Source of the DNA: Clostridiales bacterium
GTDB taxonomy: Bacteria > Bacillota > Clostridia > Oscillospirales > Acutalibacteraceae
NCBI GenBank assembly: GCA_022791355.1
Contig: JAAVYX010000136.1
Location: 1 to 12,480 of the forward strand
Direction: 5' to 3'
Length of the DNA: 12,480 bases
The translations under genes and the position numbers were made by a program. Every line of letters starts with the position of its first letter. Positions within the stretch are counted from its first letter, which is position 1. This document shows positions 1 to 6,552 of this stretch, one piece after another. The notes beneath the pieces are model-generated. The model was not told the origin of the DNA. It was given only the letters and a program-made list of their open reading frames with translations, and searched no databases.

Positions 1-509
1 AAGGCGTAGCCAACGATCTGTTTTGTGCAAAGGTCCTGCACGATGGCGCGGTAGAGCCAGCCCTCGTCCGTAGGGATGTAGGTGATATCGCCAACCCAAG
101 CCTTGTTGGGGGCGTCAAAAGAGAAATTGCGCGTGAGCAGATTGGGAGCGACAGGATGCGAATGCTTGGAGTTTGTAGTCGCTCTGTAAGCGCGTTTGCG
201 AAGAGAGAAGATGTTCAGCTCGTTCATGAGACGATGGATGCGCTTGCGCGAGCAGGAAAGGTCTTTGCGGATCAGGTGGTACAGGCTGTCCAGGCCGAGG
301 GCAGGATACTTCACACGCAGCGCCAGAAGCCTGCGCTTCAGCGCCTGATCGTGGAGTTTTCGCGCGGATGGCTTGCGGTGCAGCCATTCGTAGTACCCGC
401 CGCGGGAGACTTCAAGCAACCGGCATAGCAGTTCCACAGAAGCTCCCGCGCGGGCGGTACGGATGTACCGGTACTTGTCCTCTATGGTTTGGAAAGTATG
501 CCGACGGAT
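1..509 (-). CDS. IS3-family transposase OrfB (partial, cut by window start)
   Basis: This frame is open from the frameshift site at 509 down to base 1, about 169 codons. It encodes the integrase-like half of an IS3-family transposase, which cuts and joins the element ends as part of an OrfAB fusion. Visible parts are an N-terminal HTH_21-type region (CRLLEVSRGGYYEWL, then YPALGLDSLYHLI and RKRIHRLMNELNI) followed by the start of the rve/DDE core, WVGDITYIPTDEGWLYRAIV, whose D is the expected first catalytic aspartate. The second D and the E lie outside the window. The frame is closed by a TGA just upstream of the slippery A7 run and contains no ATG between the run and the end of OrfA, so it is best read as translated only by -1 frameshifting from OrfA. 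No internal stop is seen, so this part looks intact. Confidence 0.93.
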   Translation of the reverse strand, partial: MRRHTFQTIEDKYRYIRTARAGASVELLCRLLEVSRGGYYEWLHRKPSARKLHDQALKRRLLALRVKYPALGLDSLYHLIRKDLSCSRKRIHRLMNELNIFSLRKRAYRATTNSKHSHPVAPNLLTRNFSFDAPNKAWVGDITYIPTDEGWLYRAIVQDLCTKQIVGYA

Positions 510-802
510 TTTTTTAGGACATCAATGACCTCGTCTTTCTCCTCGATCTTTTTGCGCAGTGTACGGATTTCTGCCTCCAGAGCGCGCGGGCGCTTGGCGT
601 CGCGGTTCTGGCGGTCAGCTTGTCCGGGCGACGGCGCACCCGCATTTTTGTGCCAGTTGCGCAGAGTTTCGATGCAGATCCCGAGTTCTGCCGCCACCTC
701 ACGGCTCGGACGCCCTTGTTCGGTGACCATACGCACTGCTCCGGCTTTGAATGCCTCATCGTAGCGCGGTGGCGCCTGGTGTTTTCGTTCTTTTGCTGTC
801 AT
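482..802 (-). CDS. IS3-family transposase OrfA
   Basis: A 106-residue protein with the usual layout of IS3-family OrfA: an N-terminal helix-turn-helix (about residues 12-55, including YDEAFKAGAVRMV, SREVAAELGI and ETLRNWHK) that binds the element ends, then a leucine-zipper-like coiled coil (about residues 75-103, LEAEIRTLRKKIEEKDEVI) used for multimerisation. The ATG at 802 follows a purine-rich AGGAAAGGGG ribosome binding site. Length and domain order are normal for the family. The stop (TAG, 482-484) lies 25 nt after the A_AAA_AAA slippery run at 509-515, and OrfB continues in the -1 frame. The protein is the upstream half of the fused transposase and alone probably acts as a regulator of transposition. 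Confidence 0.95.
   Translation of the reverse strand: MTAKERKHQAPPRYDEAFKAGAVRMVTEQGRPSREVAAELGICIETLRNWHKNAGAPSPGQADRQNRDAKRPRALEAEIRTLRKKIEEKDEVIDVLKKSVGILSKP
509..515 (-). promoter_or_regulatory. Programmed -1 frameshift slippery site of the IS3 element
   Basis: Seven consecutive A residues on the minus strand read CT[A AAA AAA]TCC in the OrfA frame, the classic A_AAA_AAA -1 slippery heptamer. Slipping back one base continues as ATC CGT CGG CAT ACT, which is exactly the OrfB frame. This matches the known IS3-family mechanism for making the OrfAB transposase. Confidence 0.88.
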
Positions 803-916
803 GGCTATTGCCCCTTTCCTTTATACAGTTCGTTTTTCTGTCCGGCAATTCGGGTATAGGCGCAGATGGAAAAGATCCGGCCGTCTCTGTCCGCCGCGAC
901 CATGCTATGGCAGGGT
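803..916. other. Probable IS3 terminus and junction with host DNA
   Basis: The segment lies between the OrfA start and the end of the neighbouring XRE gene. The upstream terminal inverted repeat of the IS must fall here; a minus-strand stretch starting with TTGCCGGACAGAAAAACGAA (about 829-848) has the look of an IS3 end, but the matching end is outside the window so the border and target duplication cannot be fixed. No other gene is seen. Confidence 0.45.
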
Positions 917-1159
917 CTAGCCCTTTCTCTTTTGGGGACGCTGGCCGAGCGGCGCGGGATCGTTGGTCCGGCCCAGAATATAATCGGTGGTCGTGTGATA
1001 GAAATCCGCCAGCTTGACGACAAACTTTGTCGGAATATTCCGTTTACCGGTTTCATAATTACTGTATACTCTTTGATCGATGCCCAACACGGCAGCTATT
1101 TGACTCTGCGTCATATTTTTGTCTTCACGTAAATCCTTTAATCTAGGATAATGCATCAT
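917..1159 (-). CDS. XRE-family transcriptional regulator (80 aa)
   Basis: A short one-domain DNA-binding protein. Residues 5-60 form a Cro/CI-type helix-turn-helix: LKDLREDKNMTQSQIAAVLGI, then the recognition helix around DQRVYSNYETGKRNIP, and the family-typical FYHTTTDYILGRTN tail. The first of two adjacent ATGs (1157-1159) follows AGGAG with about 6 nt spacing, so it is the likely start. It lies 33 nt downstream of a second XRE gene in the same orientation, so the two are probably co-transcribed from the promoter near 1540-1567. The likely role is repressor of itself and of the divergent SLOG gene; the target is inference. Confidence 0.88.
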   Translation of the reverse strand: MMHYPRLKDLREDKNMTQSQIAAVLGIDQRVYSNYETGKRNIPTKFVVKLADFYHTTTDYILGRTNDPAPLGQRPQKRKG

Positions 1160-1192
1160 AGCGTTCTCCTATACAGACAAAATCTCTATTCT

Positions 1193-1495
1193 TTACATAA
1201 TGTCAATTAGCCTTAGCAGAACCTCCTTCTGATGCGCAGACAGCATATTCCATTTGGCCAGTAGTTTCCTCTGCTCATCTGTCAGTGCAATCGGTTCTTT
1301 ACCTTCCATAAAAAATTGAGATAAGGTTATACCAAAGGCTTCACACAATGTTTCTAGAGTGGCGAGCGCGGGCGCATTGTTTCGCCTAAATATGTTCGAT
1401 ATGGTCGAGCGAGATAGACCGGCCTGCTCTGCCAGACGATATTCCGTCCAATGGCGTTCGTCCATCAGTTCTTTAATACGTTTTTTAGCGTCCAT
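1193..1495 (-). CDS. XRE-family transcriptional regulator (100 aa)
   Basis: A Cro/CI-type helix-turn-helix protein of the type common on accessory elements of Clostridia: MDAKKRIKELMDERHWTEYRLAEQAGLSRSTISNIFRR with a conserved downstream TLETLCEAFGITLSQFF segment and a short C-terminal helical tail (ALTDEQRKLLAKWNMLSAHQKEVLLRLI) that may dimerise. The frame stays open to an ATG at 1510, but I chose 1495 because family members begin MDxKKRI and because GGAG sits 9 nt upstream of that ATG. It is the first gene of a probable two-regulator operon, divergent from the SLOG gene at 1622. Confidence 0.88.
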   Translation of the reverse strand: MDAKKRIKELMDERHWTEYRLAEQAGLSRSTISNIFRRNNAPALATLETLCEAFGITLSQFFMEGKEPIALTDEQRKLLAKWNMLSAHQKEVLLRLIDIM

Positions 1496-1513
1496 CCTTA
1501 ACATCTCCATTCT

Positions 1514-1554
1514 AATACTAGAATACTCCCCAAAGTGATGCTATAATAGTATTC
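1514..1554. promoter_or_regulatory. Candidate operator: three TAGTATT half-sites
   Basis: AATACTA (1514-1520) and GAATACT (1521-1527) lie in tandem, and the inverted form TAGTATTC lies at 1547-1554; the last two form an inverted repeat GAATACT/AGTATTC with 20 bp between the arms. They surround the proposed transcription start of the XRE pair and lie between the divergent genes, the expected place for an autoregulatory operator. Binding by either XRE protein is inference. Confidence 0.4.
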
Positions 1555-1567
1555 AAAGGTATGTAAA
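1540..1567 (-). promoter_or_regulatory. Candidate promoter for the XRE pair
   Basis: On the minus strand TTTACA (1562-1567) and TATAGC (1540-1545) are separated by 16 bp. Transcription would begin near 1533, about 38 nt before the XRE start at 1495. The match to sigma-A consensus is moderate (TTGACA/TATAAT). Confidence 0.4.
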
Positions 1568-1621
1568 TTTGTACCACTTTGTGTACGTACCGGTATTCGT
1601 ATAGGAAGGAAAGGATAGATT

Positions 1622-2119
1622 ATGATAAACGATATAGAGCTGCGGCGAGATTGCTGTTGCTTTACGGGCCATCTGCCAGAAAAATTGCAGTCGTCTGCAT
1701 CGGCCATACAGGGGGCGCTCAGCGGGGAAATAGATCAGGCGATTGCAGAGGGTTATACTATTTTCATTTCCGGCATGGCGCGGGGAACCGACCTTTGGGC
1801 GGCAGATTTGGTTTTAAAGGCGCGGGAGAAAAATCCCTCCATTCAGCTTTTTTGCGCGATTCCCTACGACCGCTTTGCAGAAAAATGGCCGCCGGACTGG
1901 CAAACGTTATATTACCGCGTACTGACACAGACGGACGACCTAAAGGTCTTTTACCCCTATTTCACCTATGCCGCTTTTCAAGTTCGCAATCGCTGGATGG
2001 TAGACCGCTCCTCCCGCATAATCGCGGTTTATAACGGCGCACAGGGCGGAACCCGCCATACCCTGCGGTACGCCGAAAAGCGGCGTACCGAAATCCGCTG
2101 TATACGCGACTGCGTATAA
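1622..2119 (+). CDS. SLOG-domain protein of the YpsA/DUF1273 type
   Basis: A 165-residue one-domain protein. Family signatures in order are CCCFTGHLPEKL (11-22, normally FTGHRPxKL), the glycine-rich loop FISGMARGTDLWAAD (48-62), IPYDRFAEKWPPDW (80-93), RNRWMVDRSSRIIAVYNG (122-139) and GGTRHTLRYA (142-151). SLOG proteins have a Rossmann-like fold thought to bind nucleotide-derived ligands; close relatives are common on plasmids, prophages and accessory islands, and B. subtilis YpsA affects cell division. The substrate here is unknown. The ATG follows GGAAGGAAAGGA. The motif arginine is replaced by leucine at residue 17, which could weaken ligand binding. The gene diverges from two XRE regulators, suggesting it is under their control. 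Confidence 0.85.
   Translation: MINDIELRRDCCCFTGHLPEKLQSSASAIQGALSGEIDQAIAEGYTIFISGMARGTDLWAADLVLKAREKNPSIQLFCAIPYDRFAEKWPPDWQTLYYRVLTQTDDLKVFYPYFTYAAFQVRNRWMVDRSSRIIAVYNGAQGGTRHTLRYAEKRRTEIRCIRDCV
2066..2090 (+). repeat. Perfect 10-bp stem-loop inside the 3' end of the SLOG gene
   Basis: CGGTACGCCG, a 5-nt loop AAAAG, then CGGCGTACCG. It lies in the last codons of the SLOG gene and has no T-tract, so it is not an ordinary terminator. It may slow 3' decay of the mRNA or simply reflect codon choice. Confidence 0.55.
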
Positions 2120-2192
2120 TCCGGCCTCGAAAAGGGCGAACCGCCTGCTGGGGCGCCGTCGGGCATATGATCCTTCCAAAGGGGGATAGCGG

Positions 2193-2233
2193 TTGCTTTT
2201 GTCCATCCCATCGGGTATAATAACCTATTATAC
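2193..2233 (+). promoter_or_regulatory. Promoter of the PHP gene overlapped by a palindrome
   Basis: TTGCTT (2193-2198) and a perfect TATAAT (2216-2221) are 17 bp apart, a strong sigma-A-type promoter pointing at the PHP gene. The -10 box lies inside an inverted repeat GTATAATA (2215-2222) / TATTATAC (2226-2233) with a 3-nt centre, which could be an operator. The leader from here to the ATG at 2362 is about 130 nt; no riboswitch was recognised in it. Confidence 0.6.
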
Positions 2234-2361
2234 TCGACCGACGGACCCATACGCTCTGCTGCGCAGCGTCTTCCAACCCGGAAAGCGGTTTGCGGCCAAA
2301 AATCGCAAGCCCAGGACGGCGGCAATGTCCACAACACACATCGGAAAAAGGAAGCGATATC

Positions 2362-3039
2362 ATGTCTTATCTGTTTGAGCTGCATTACCATACCCCCCAG
2401 ACCAGCTACTGCGGCAACGTTCCGCCGGCCCAGGCCCTGCCCAAGTATAAAGAGGCGGGCTATGCCGGCGTGGTGGTCACCGATCATTTTTACAAGGAAT
2501 GGTTCGAGGACAAGGGGGACTTGCCCTGGGAGGAGAAGGTGGAGCTGTGGCTTAAAGGCTATCGGGCGGCCCGGGAGACGGCCGATCAGTTAGGTGATTT
2601 TACGGTACTTTTAGGCATGGAGCTACGCTTTACAGACAATATCAACGACCACTTGGTCTACGGTATCGATGAAGCGCTGCTCAAGGAATATCCCGAGCCC
2701 TACCTGATGACCCCGGCGGAATTTCGCGCCTTTGCCGACGCCCATGGCCTGTTTTTCGCCCAGGCCCATCCCTTCCGTTCGGTATGCAGCCCACGCAACC
2801 CCGCCGACCTTCACGGGGTGGAGGTTTTCAACGGCAACGGCCGGTGGGACAGTCACAACGACCAGGCGCGGGCCTTTGCGGAGGAAAACGGCCTGGTCCA
2901 GCTCTCGGGCTCGGACTTCCACGAGTGGGAGGACCTTTGCACCGGCGGCGTATATCTGACCCAGCGTCCGGCCGATTCCAAGGCGCTGGCCCGTCTGCTT
3001 TTCGACGGCGGCGCGGAAAGGCTGGCCCAGTCCGAATAG
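2362..3039 (+). CDS. PHP-domain metal-dependent phosphoesterase
   Basis: A 225-residue cytosolic protein, a single PHP domain. The metal-binding residues expected of the family can be read: H8 and H10 (ELHYHT), D41-H42 (VVTDHFY), E87 (GMELRF), H97 (NDHLVYG), H136 (AQAHPFR), D185 and H187 (SGSDFHEWED). PHP proteins of this stand-alone kind hydrolyse phosphoesters such as nucleotide or oligonucleotide phosphates; the substrate cannot be told from the sequence. I chose the ATG at 2362 because AAAAAGGAAG lies just upstream and the family begins right before the HxH motif; the frame is open further upstream without support. It is monocistronic by its own promoter at 2193-2221 and the convergent terminator at 3295-3369. 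Confidence 0.9.
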   Translation: MSYLFELHYHTPQTSYCGNVPPAQALPKYKEAGYAGVVVTDHFYKEWFEDKGDLPWEEKVELWLKGYRAARETADQLGDFTVLLGMELRFTDNINDHLVYGIDEALLKEYPEPYLMTPAEFRAFADAHGLFFAQAHPFRSVCSPRNPADLHGVEVFNGNGRWDSHNDQARAFAEENGLVQLSGSDFHEWEDLCTGGVYLTQRPADSKALARLLFDGGAERLAQSE

Positions 3040-3294
3040 TAAAGAGACCAAAGGCCGGCCGCTTGTATAACACGGGCGGGCGGCAAAAAACAATCGATGG
3101 CTTTGTCGTTTGACCGGAAGAAGACGCGGATAGAATGCAGCGGCGGATGCTGTATATTTCGGCGGCGGCTGTCCGGCCGTATTGTCGCCTTTTTTAAAAG
3201 GCGGGGACAGAAAACAGCTGCGCCGGTAGTTTACGGCCAGCCAGTCTACAAAAGAAGGCGGCGGACGATTGGAAAGCCCAGCCGCCAAAACAGA
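3040..3294. other. Intergenic region after the PHP gene, no gene seen
   Basis: About 250 bp separate the PHP stop codon and the bidirectional terminator. The only clear structure is the palindrome CGCCTTTT-TT-AAAAGGCG at about 3185-3202 and loose GGCGGC/GCCGCC pairing near 3258-3287. Long open frames crossing this stretch have no ribosome binding site or recognisable domain. It may be the 3' untranslated part of the PHP transcript. Confidence 0.5.
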
Positions 3295-3369
3295 AAAAGG
3301 CCCCAGGGACGTTACGCGACGCGCTGTCCAAATCGTAAGGACAGTGCAAAAGCCGCCCCGGGGCCTTTT
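3295..3369. terminator. Large bidirectional terminator with an internal hairpin
   Basis: The outer stem pairs AAAAGGCCCCAGGG (3295-3308) with CCCCGGGGCCTTTT (3356-3369) with one mismatch; inside, GCGCTGTCC (3321-3329) pairs with GGACAGTGC (3339-3347). T-runs follow the outer stem on both strands. It sits between the convergent PHP and GNAT genes, so it probably ends both transcripts. The internal arm makes it longer than a usual terminator. Confidence 0.7.
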
Positions 3370-3414
3370 ATATGTATGGACTGTATACGCGCCATGCGTT
3401 TTACGCATGGGAAT

Positions 3415-4287
3415 TTACGCGTGGGAGAGGACCGGAAATTGCAAACGTTCGGCCGCAAAGGGCATATCGCCGCCCTCCAGAACAAAGAGATAATCGTCGG
3501 TTTCAACGGGTCGGAAGACGCAGCCCGTCCCGTCCAGGGGGGTAAAGCCCAGGTCGGCCCGCAGGCCTCCTATTTGGGCCAGCAGGGCAGGCAGCGGCCG
3601 CCGGCCGGGGCCGAACAGGTCCAGGCATTCCAGGGTATCGCCTGCCAGACGGGCGATTACCGCCGTTTCCTCCTCCTCCAGGTAATACACCCAGTCCTTT
3701 AAGGAAAAGCCGCAGGAAAAGAGCAGCAATCCCCAGTTTTTCTCCATGGCCAGGGCTGAATAGGGGTTGGAACGGTCGAAGGCCGTCCGTAGCAGCTTCA
3801 GATCGGCGGGATTTGCCGTATCCAACCGGCGGCAGCGGCTTTTTCCGCCCCCTTGCGGCAGGGGCGTCGTACAGGCGTACTCGTACGCCCGGCGAAAACC
3901 GAATTTTGGATAGAAGTCCAAAACCGTATGGTTGGCGAAGAGGTAGATCCCGTCGCAGTTCTCCCGCCAGTCGGCCAGTACGCGCTCCATCAGCCGTCGG
4001 GCAAGGCCCCGTCCCCGATAGTTGGGGTGGGTCATGACCGTACCCAACTGGATATACCGCCGGGGCCTGCCCCGATAGGTCATATCCATCAAATTCACCG
4101 ATACGTTGGCCACGGCCCGCGGTCCGTCCATGAGGGCGTAGGGGATATATAAATCGGTCCAGTAACCGGCGGCCTGCCAGCCCGAAAAGTCCAGACCGAA
4201 AACCGTCCGGGCCAGATCCATGAAGCTTTCCCGGGCCGCGGCGTCTGTACGTATATCCTTGCGAAGGACAAGAGACAAAGGGATCAC
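3415..4287 (-). CDS. GNAT-family N-acetyltransferase (two-domain, about 290 aa)
   Basis: The N-terminal half is a GNAT domain: motif A, the acetyl-CoA pyrophosphate loop, is QLGTVMTHPNYRGRGLARRL (80-99, with R91-G-R-G-L), and the conserved motif B region is FYPKFGFRRAYEY (125-137). Residues 140-290 form a second part that I do not recognise. The acceptor substrate is unknown. The gene is the last of the response regulator-kinase-GNAT operon. The frame begins GTG at 4287, giving a 4-nt GTGA overlap with the kinase stop, but AAGGAG then lies directly against that GTG. The TTG at 4276-4278 has the same AAGGAG 8 nt upstream and may be the true start, giving 287 aa. Coupling to a two-component system suggests a stress or resistance role, as inference. 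Confidence 0.87.
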   Translation of the reverse strand: MIPLSLVLRKDIRTDAAARESFMDLARTVFGLDFSGWQAAGYWTDLYIPYALMDGPRAVANVSVNLMDMTYRGRPRRYIQLGTVMTHPNYRGRGLARRLMERVLADWRENCDGIYLFANHTVLDFYPKFGFRRAYEYACTTPLPQGGGKSRCRRLDTANPADLKLLRTAFDRSNPYSALAMEKNWGLLLFSCGFSLKDWVYYLEEEETAVIARLAGDTLECLDLFGPGRRPLPALLAQIGGLRADLGFTPLDGTGCVFRPVETDDYLFVLEGGDMPFAAERLQFPVLSHA

Positions 4288-5864
4288 TCCTTTTTCGATT
4301 CGCCCGGCGGCTGAACGGGCAGCCGAAACCAGAATCGACTGCCCTCTCCCGGCGCGCTTACGACCCCGTAGGCCGCCCCGTGCAGCTCCAGCACCGAACG
4401 GACGATGGACAGTCCCAGCCCCGTGCCGGACAGAGGAGATCCATCGGCTTCCGGGGTGGGCCGGGTCCGGTCCAGCTTGTAATACCGGTCGAAGATGCGG
4501 GGCAGTTCTTCGGCGGGAATACCCGGACCCCGGTCGCAGACCTCCACGAGAACATCTTCCCCCTCTGGGGCCTGCTCTACGGTTTGGCGGACCAGAACCC
4601 TTTTGTCCGTTCCCGTGTGGTTTAGGGCGTTACAGATGAGATTGTAGAGCACCTGGGCGATCCGGTTTTCGTCGGCGTTTACATAAACCTGACGGTCGGC
4701 CTCCAGCTCCACCGAAAAGCCTTCCTTTTCGGTCAGCCGGGAAAGGCGGCTGGTCAGCTCCTTAAGAGAGCCGGTCAGGTCGTAACGGCAGGGCGAGAGG
4801 GCCGCCGCTCCCGACTGCAGCCGGGATAAATCCAGCATGTCGCCTACAAGGTCGGTCAGCCGTTTGGCCTCCTCAATGATGATCTGGACATTTTCCGGGG
4901 TGTTTTCGCCGGGAATGTCCCGCATGGCCTCGCTGTAGCCGATGATCATGGTCAGCGGGGTGCGCAGGTCGTGGGAGACGTTGGCGATCAGCTCCCGCCG
5001 CAACCGCTCTACTGTGGCCAGCTCTCCGGCGGCGTAACGTAGGGTACCCGCCAGCTCGTCGATCTCCCGGTATCCGCCCGCGGGAAAGGAAACGGCGTAG
5101 TCGCCGGCGGCCAGCCGGGACGCGGCATCGTTCAGGCGGATGATGGGCCGGGAGATACGACGGGATATGAGAAAGGCCAGCCCTACCGCCAGCAAGGCCA
5201 GCAGCAGGGTAATACAGACCAACTGAATCCGCAGAGTGGAGACGGTGGCGTCCACTGGGGTAATCATGGTGTCCAGAAAAAGGATAACCCGGCTGCCATC
5301 GGCCTTGTCCACTAGCCGAACGTAGACCATACTTTGAGGTTTGCCCATGGGAACGATCTCTTGTTCCCCCTTTGGCCCGTCCTTTTCCGGCAGGACAGGC
5401 GGACTGCCGGCCGACTGTTCCATACCGGGGAGCCGTCCCTCTGGGAAGGGACTCTGGCGGAACAGAAAGTTTTCATCCCGAAACAGGGTGATACTGCCGC
5501 CCTTTTCTTCGGCGGCGGCCGCCATTTGGTATAAGGCATAGGCGTTGGCGCTGTGGATGGCGCAGGTCTGGCTGGCCTCGGCGGAGGCCAGTCTCTGATA
5601 GGAGCCGTCCAGGGCCAGTACGCAGACCTCCTCTTGCATGGCGATAGTCTCGGCCAGCGCGGACAGGTCGCCGCCGTCCAACTGGCGTACGATGGAGTCG
5701 GCCGCCTGTTTTATGAAGCGGGTTTTGACCATTTTATAGAAGCTGTCCAAAAAAACGGTTTGGAAGAGCCAGAGGAGCAGAAGTAGCACGGCGATAAAAA
5801 GGGAGAGATAGCAGAGCACCTTCCATTTTATTCCCAGCGGCTGGCGTTTGGCTTTAGCCTTCAA
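4284..5864 (-). CDS. Membrane sensor histidine kinase
   Basis: A 526-residue class I kinase. Two membrane segments (about 14-38 and 211-234) bracket an outside sensor domain of about 170 residues (39-210) without a recognised fold. Then come HAMP (about 235-285), the HisKA helix with phosphorylated H298 in ELIANVSHDLRTPLTMIIGY, and the ATPase domain with the N box (NLICNALNHT, 408-417), G1 DRGPGIP (444-450), F box (IFDRYYK) and G2 GTGLGLSIV (480-488). All key residues are present, so it should be active. The start is TTG (5862-5864), 11 nt inside the upstream regulator gene, with a G-rich GGGGGGTGGG about 8 nt upstream; no ATG is available. Signal sensed is unknown. It phosphorylates the response regulator encoded just upstream. 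Confidence 0.94.
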   Translation of the reverse strand: MKAKAKRQPLGIKWKVLCYLSLFIAVLLLLLWLFQTVFLDSFYKMVKTRFIKQAADSIVRQLDGGDLSALAETIAMQEEVCVLALDGSYQRLASAEASQTCAIHSANAYALYQMAAAAEEKGGSITLFRDENFLFRQSPFPEGRLPGMEQSAGSPPVLPEKDGPKGEQEIVPMGKPQSMVYVRLVDKADGSRVILFLDTMITPVDATVSTLRIQLVCITLLLALLAVGLAFLISRRISRPIIRLNDAASRLAAGDYAVSFPAGGYREIDELAGTLRYAAGELATVERLRRELIANVSHDLRTPLTMIIGYSEAMRDIPGENTPENVQIIIEEAKRLTDLVGDMLDLSRLQSGAAALSPCRYDLTGSLKELTSRLSRLTEKEGFSVELEADRQVYVNADENRIAQVLYNLICNALNHTGTDKRVLVRQTVEQAPEGEDVLVEVCDRGPGIPAEELPRIFDRYYKLDRTRPTPEADGSPLSGTGLGLSIVRSVLELHGAAYGVVSAPGEGSRFWFRLPVQPPGESKKE

Positions 5865-6549
5865 AACGGTAACCCACCCCCCGTAAGGTCACAATGCAGC
5901 CGCTGTAGGGTCCCAGACGCTTGCGCAGCAGCTTGATGTGGGTATCCAGGGTACGGTCGTCGCCGCAGAAGTCGTAACCCCAGACCTCGGTGATCAGCTT
6001 ATCTCTAGTCAGGGCGACGCCCCGGTTACGCACCAGGTAGAAGAGCAGGTCGTATTCCTTGGGAGACAAGGCGGTCCGCCGTCCGTCCACCTCCAGGGTG
6101 CGGCCGGTAAAGTCCACCGTCAGGCCCTGGATGCGCACCACCTCGTGGGCTGGGACGATGGGCTGTACAGCAGGCTCGACAGGAAGCGGTCCGGCCGTCC
6201 GGCTCAAGATGGCCCCTACCCGCATCATCAGCTCCTTGGGAGAGAAGGGCTTGACCACATAGTCGTCCACCCCTAGCTGAAAGCCGTGGATACGATCATA
6301 TTCCTCCCCCCGGGCCGACAGCATGATTACCGGCGTCCGGCTTTGCTTGCGAATCTCGACCAGGGTGGAAAAACCGTCCAGCTCGGGCATCATCACATCC
6401 AGAATGACCAGGTCGAAGGGCTCCTGCCGAAACCGTTCCACCGCCTCCATGCCGTTTCGGGCCTCAGATACCTGGTAGCCCTCGAAAAGGGCATATTTTT
6501 TAATGAGCTCCCGGATACGGGTCTCGTCGTCGGCAATCAGCAGCCGCAT
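5854..6549 (-). CDS. OmpR/PhoB-family response regulator
   Basis: A 231-residue two-domain regulator. The receiver domain (1-115) has the acidic pocket D7-D8, phosphoacceptor D51 (LVILDVMMPELDG), S78 (VIMLSAR) and K100 (YVVKPFSPKEL). After a 25-residue linker a winged-helix DNA-binding domain (about 140-231) carries LSPKEYDLLFYLVRNRG, TRDKLITEVWGYDF, RTLDTHIKLLRKRL and the ending TLRGVGYRFEG typical of the family. It should bind DNA as a dimer once phosphorylated by the kinase. The ATG at 6549 has AAAGGA 13 nt and GGTAGG 2-3 nt upstream. Its 3' end overlaps the kinase gene by 11 nt, and a 38-codon ORF ends 3 nt before its start. Confidence 0.95.
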   Translation of the reverse strand: MRLLIADDETRIRELIKKYALFEGYQVSEARNGMEAVERFRQEPFDLVILDVMMPELDGFSTLVEIRKQSRTPVIMLSARGEEYDRIHGFQLGVDDYVVKPFSPKELMMRVGAILSRTAGPLPVEPAVQPIVPAHEVVRIQGLTVDFTGRTLEVDGRRTALSPKEYDLLFYLVRNRGVALTRDKLITEVWGYDFCGDDRTLDTHIKLLRKRLGPYSGCIVTLRGVGYRFEG

Positions 6550-6552
6550 GGC

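Noticed and set aside
1542..1547. TATAAT as a plus-strand promoter for the SLOG gene
   Set aside because: The -10 match is perfect but no acceptable -35 lies 16-18 bp upstream; the SLOG promoter remains unplaced.
1579..2034. A 151-codon plus-strand open frame overlapping the SLOG gene
   Set aside because: The SLOG frame carries clear family motifs and a ribosome binding site; the other frame has neither.
2623..3408. A 261-codon minus-strand open frame antisense to the PHP gene
   Set aside because: It lies opposite a confident gene, crosses the terminator and shows no domain; it is a by-product of GC-rich codon use.
3097..3702. A 201-codon plus-strand open frame
   Set aside because: It crosses the bidirectional terminator and the antisense strand of the GNAT gene, with no ribosome binding site or family likeness.
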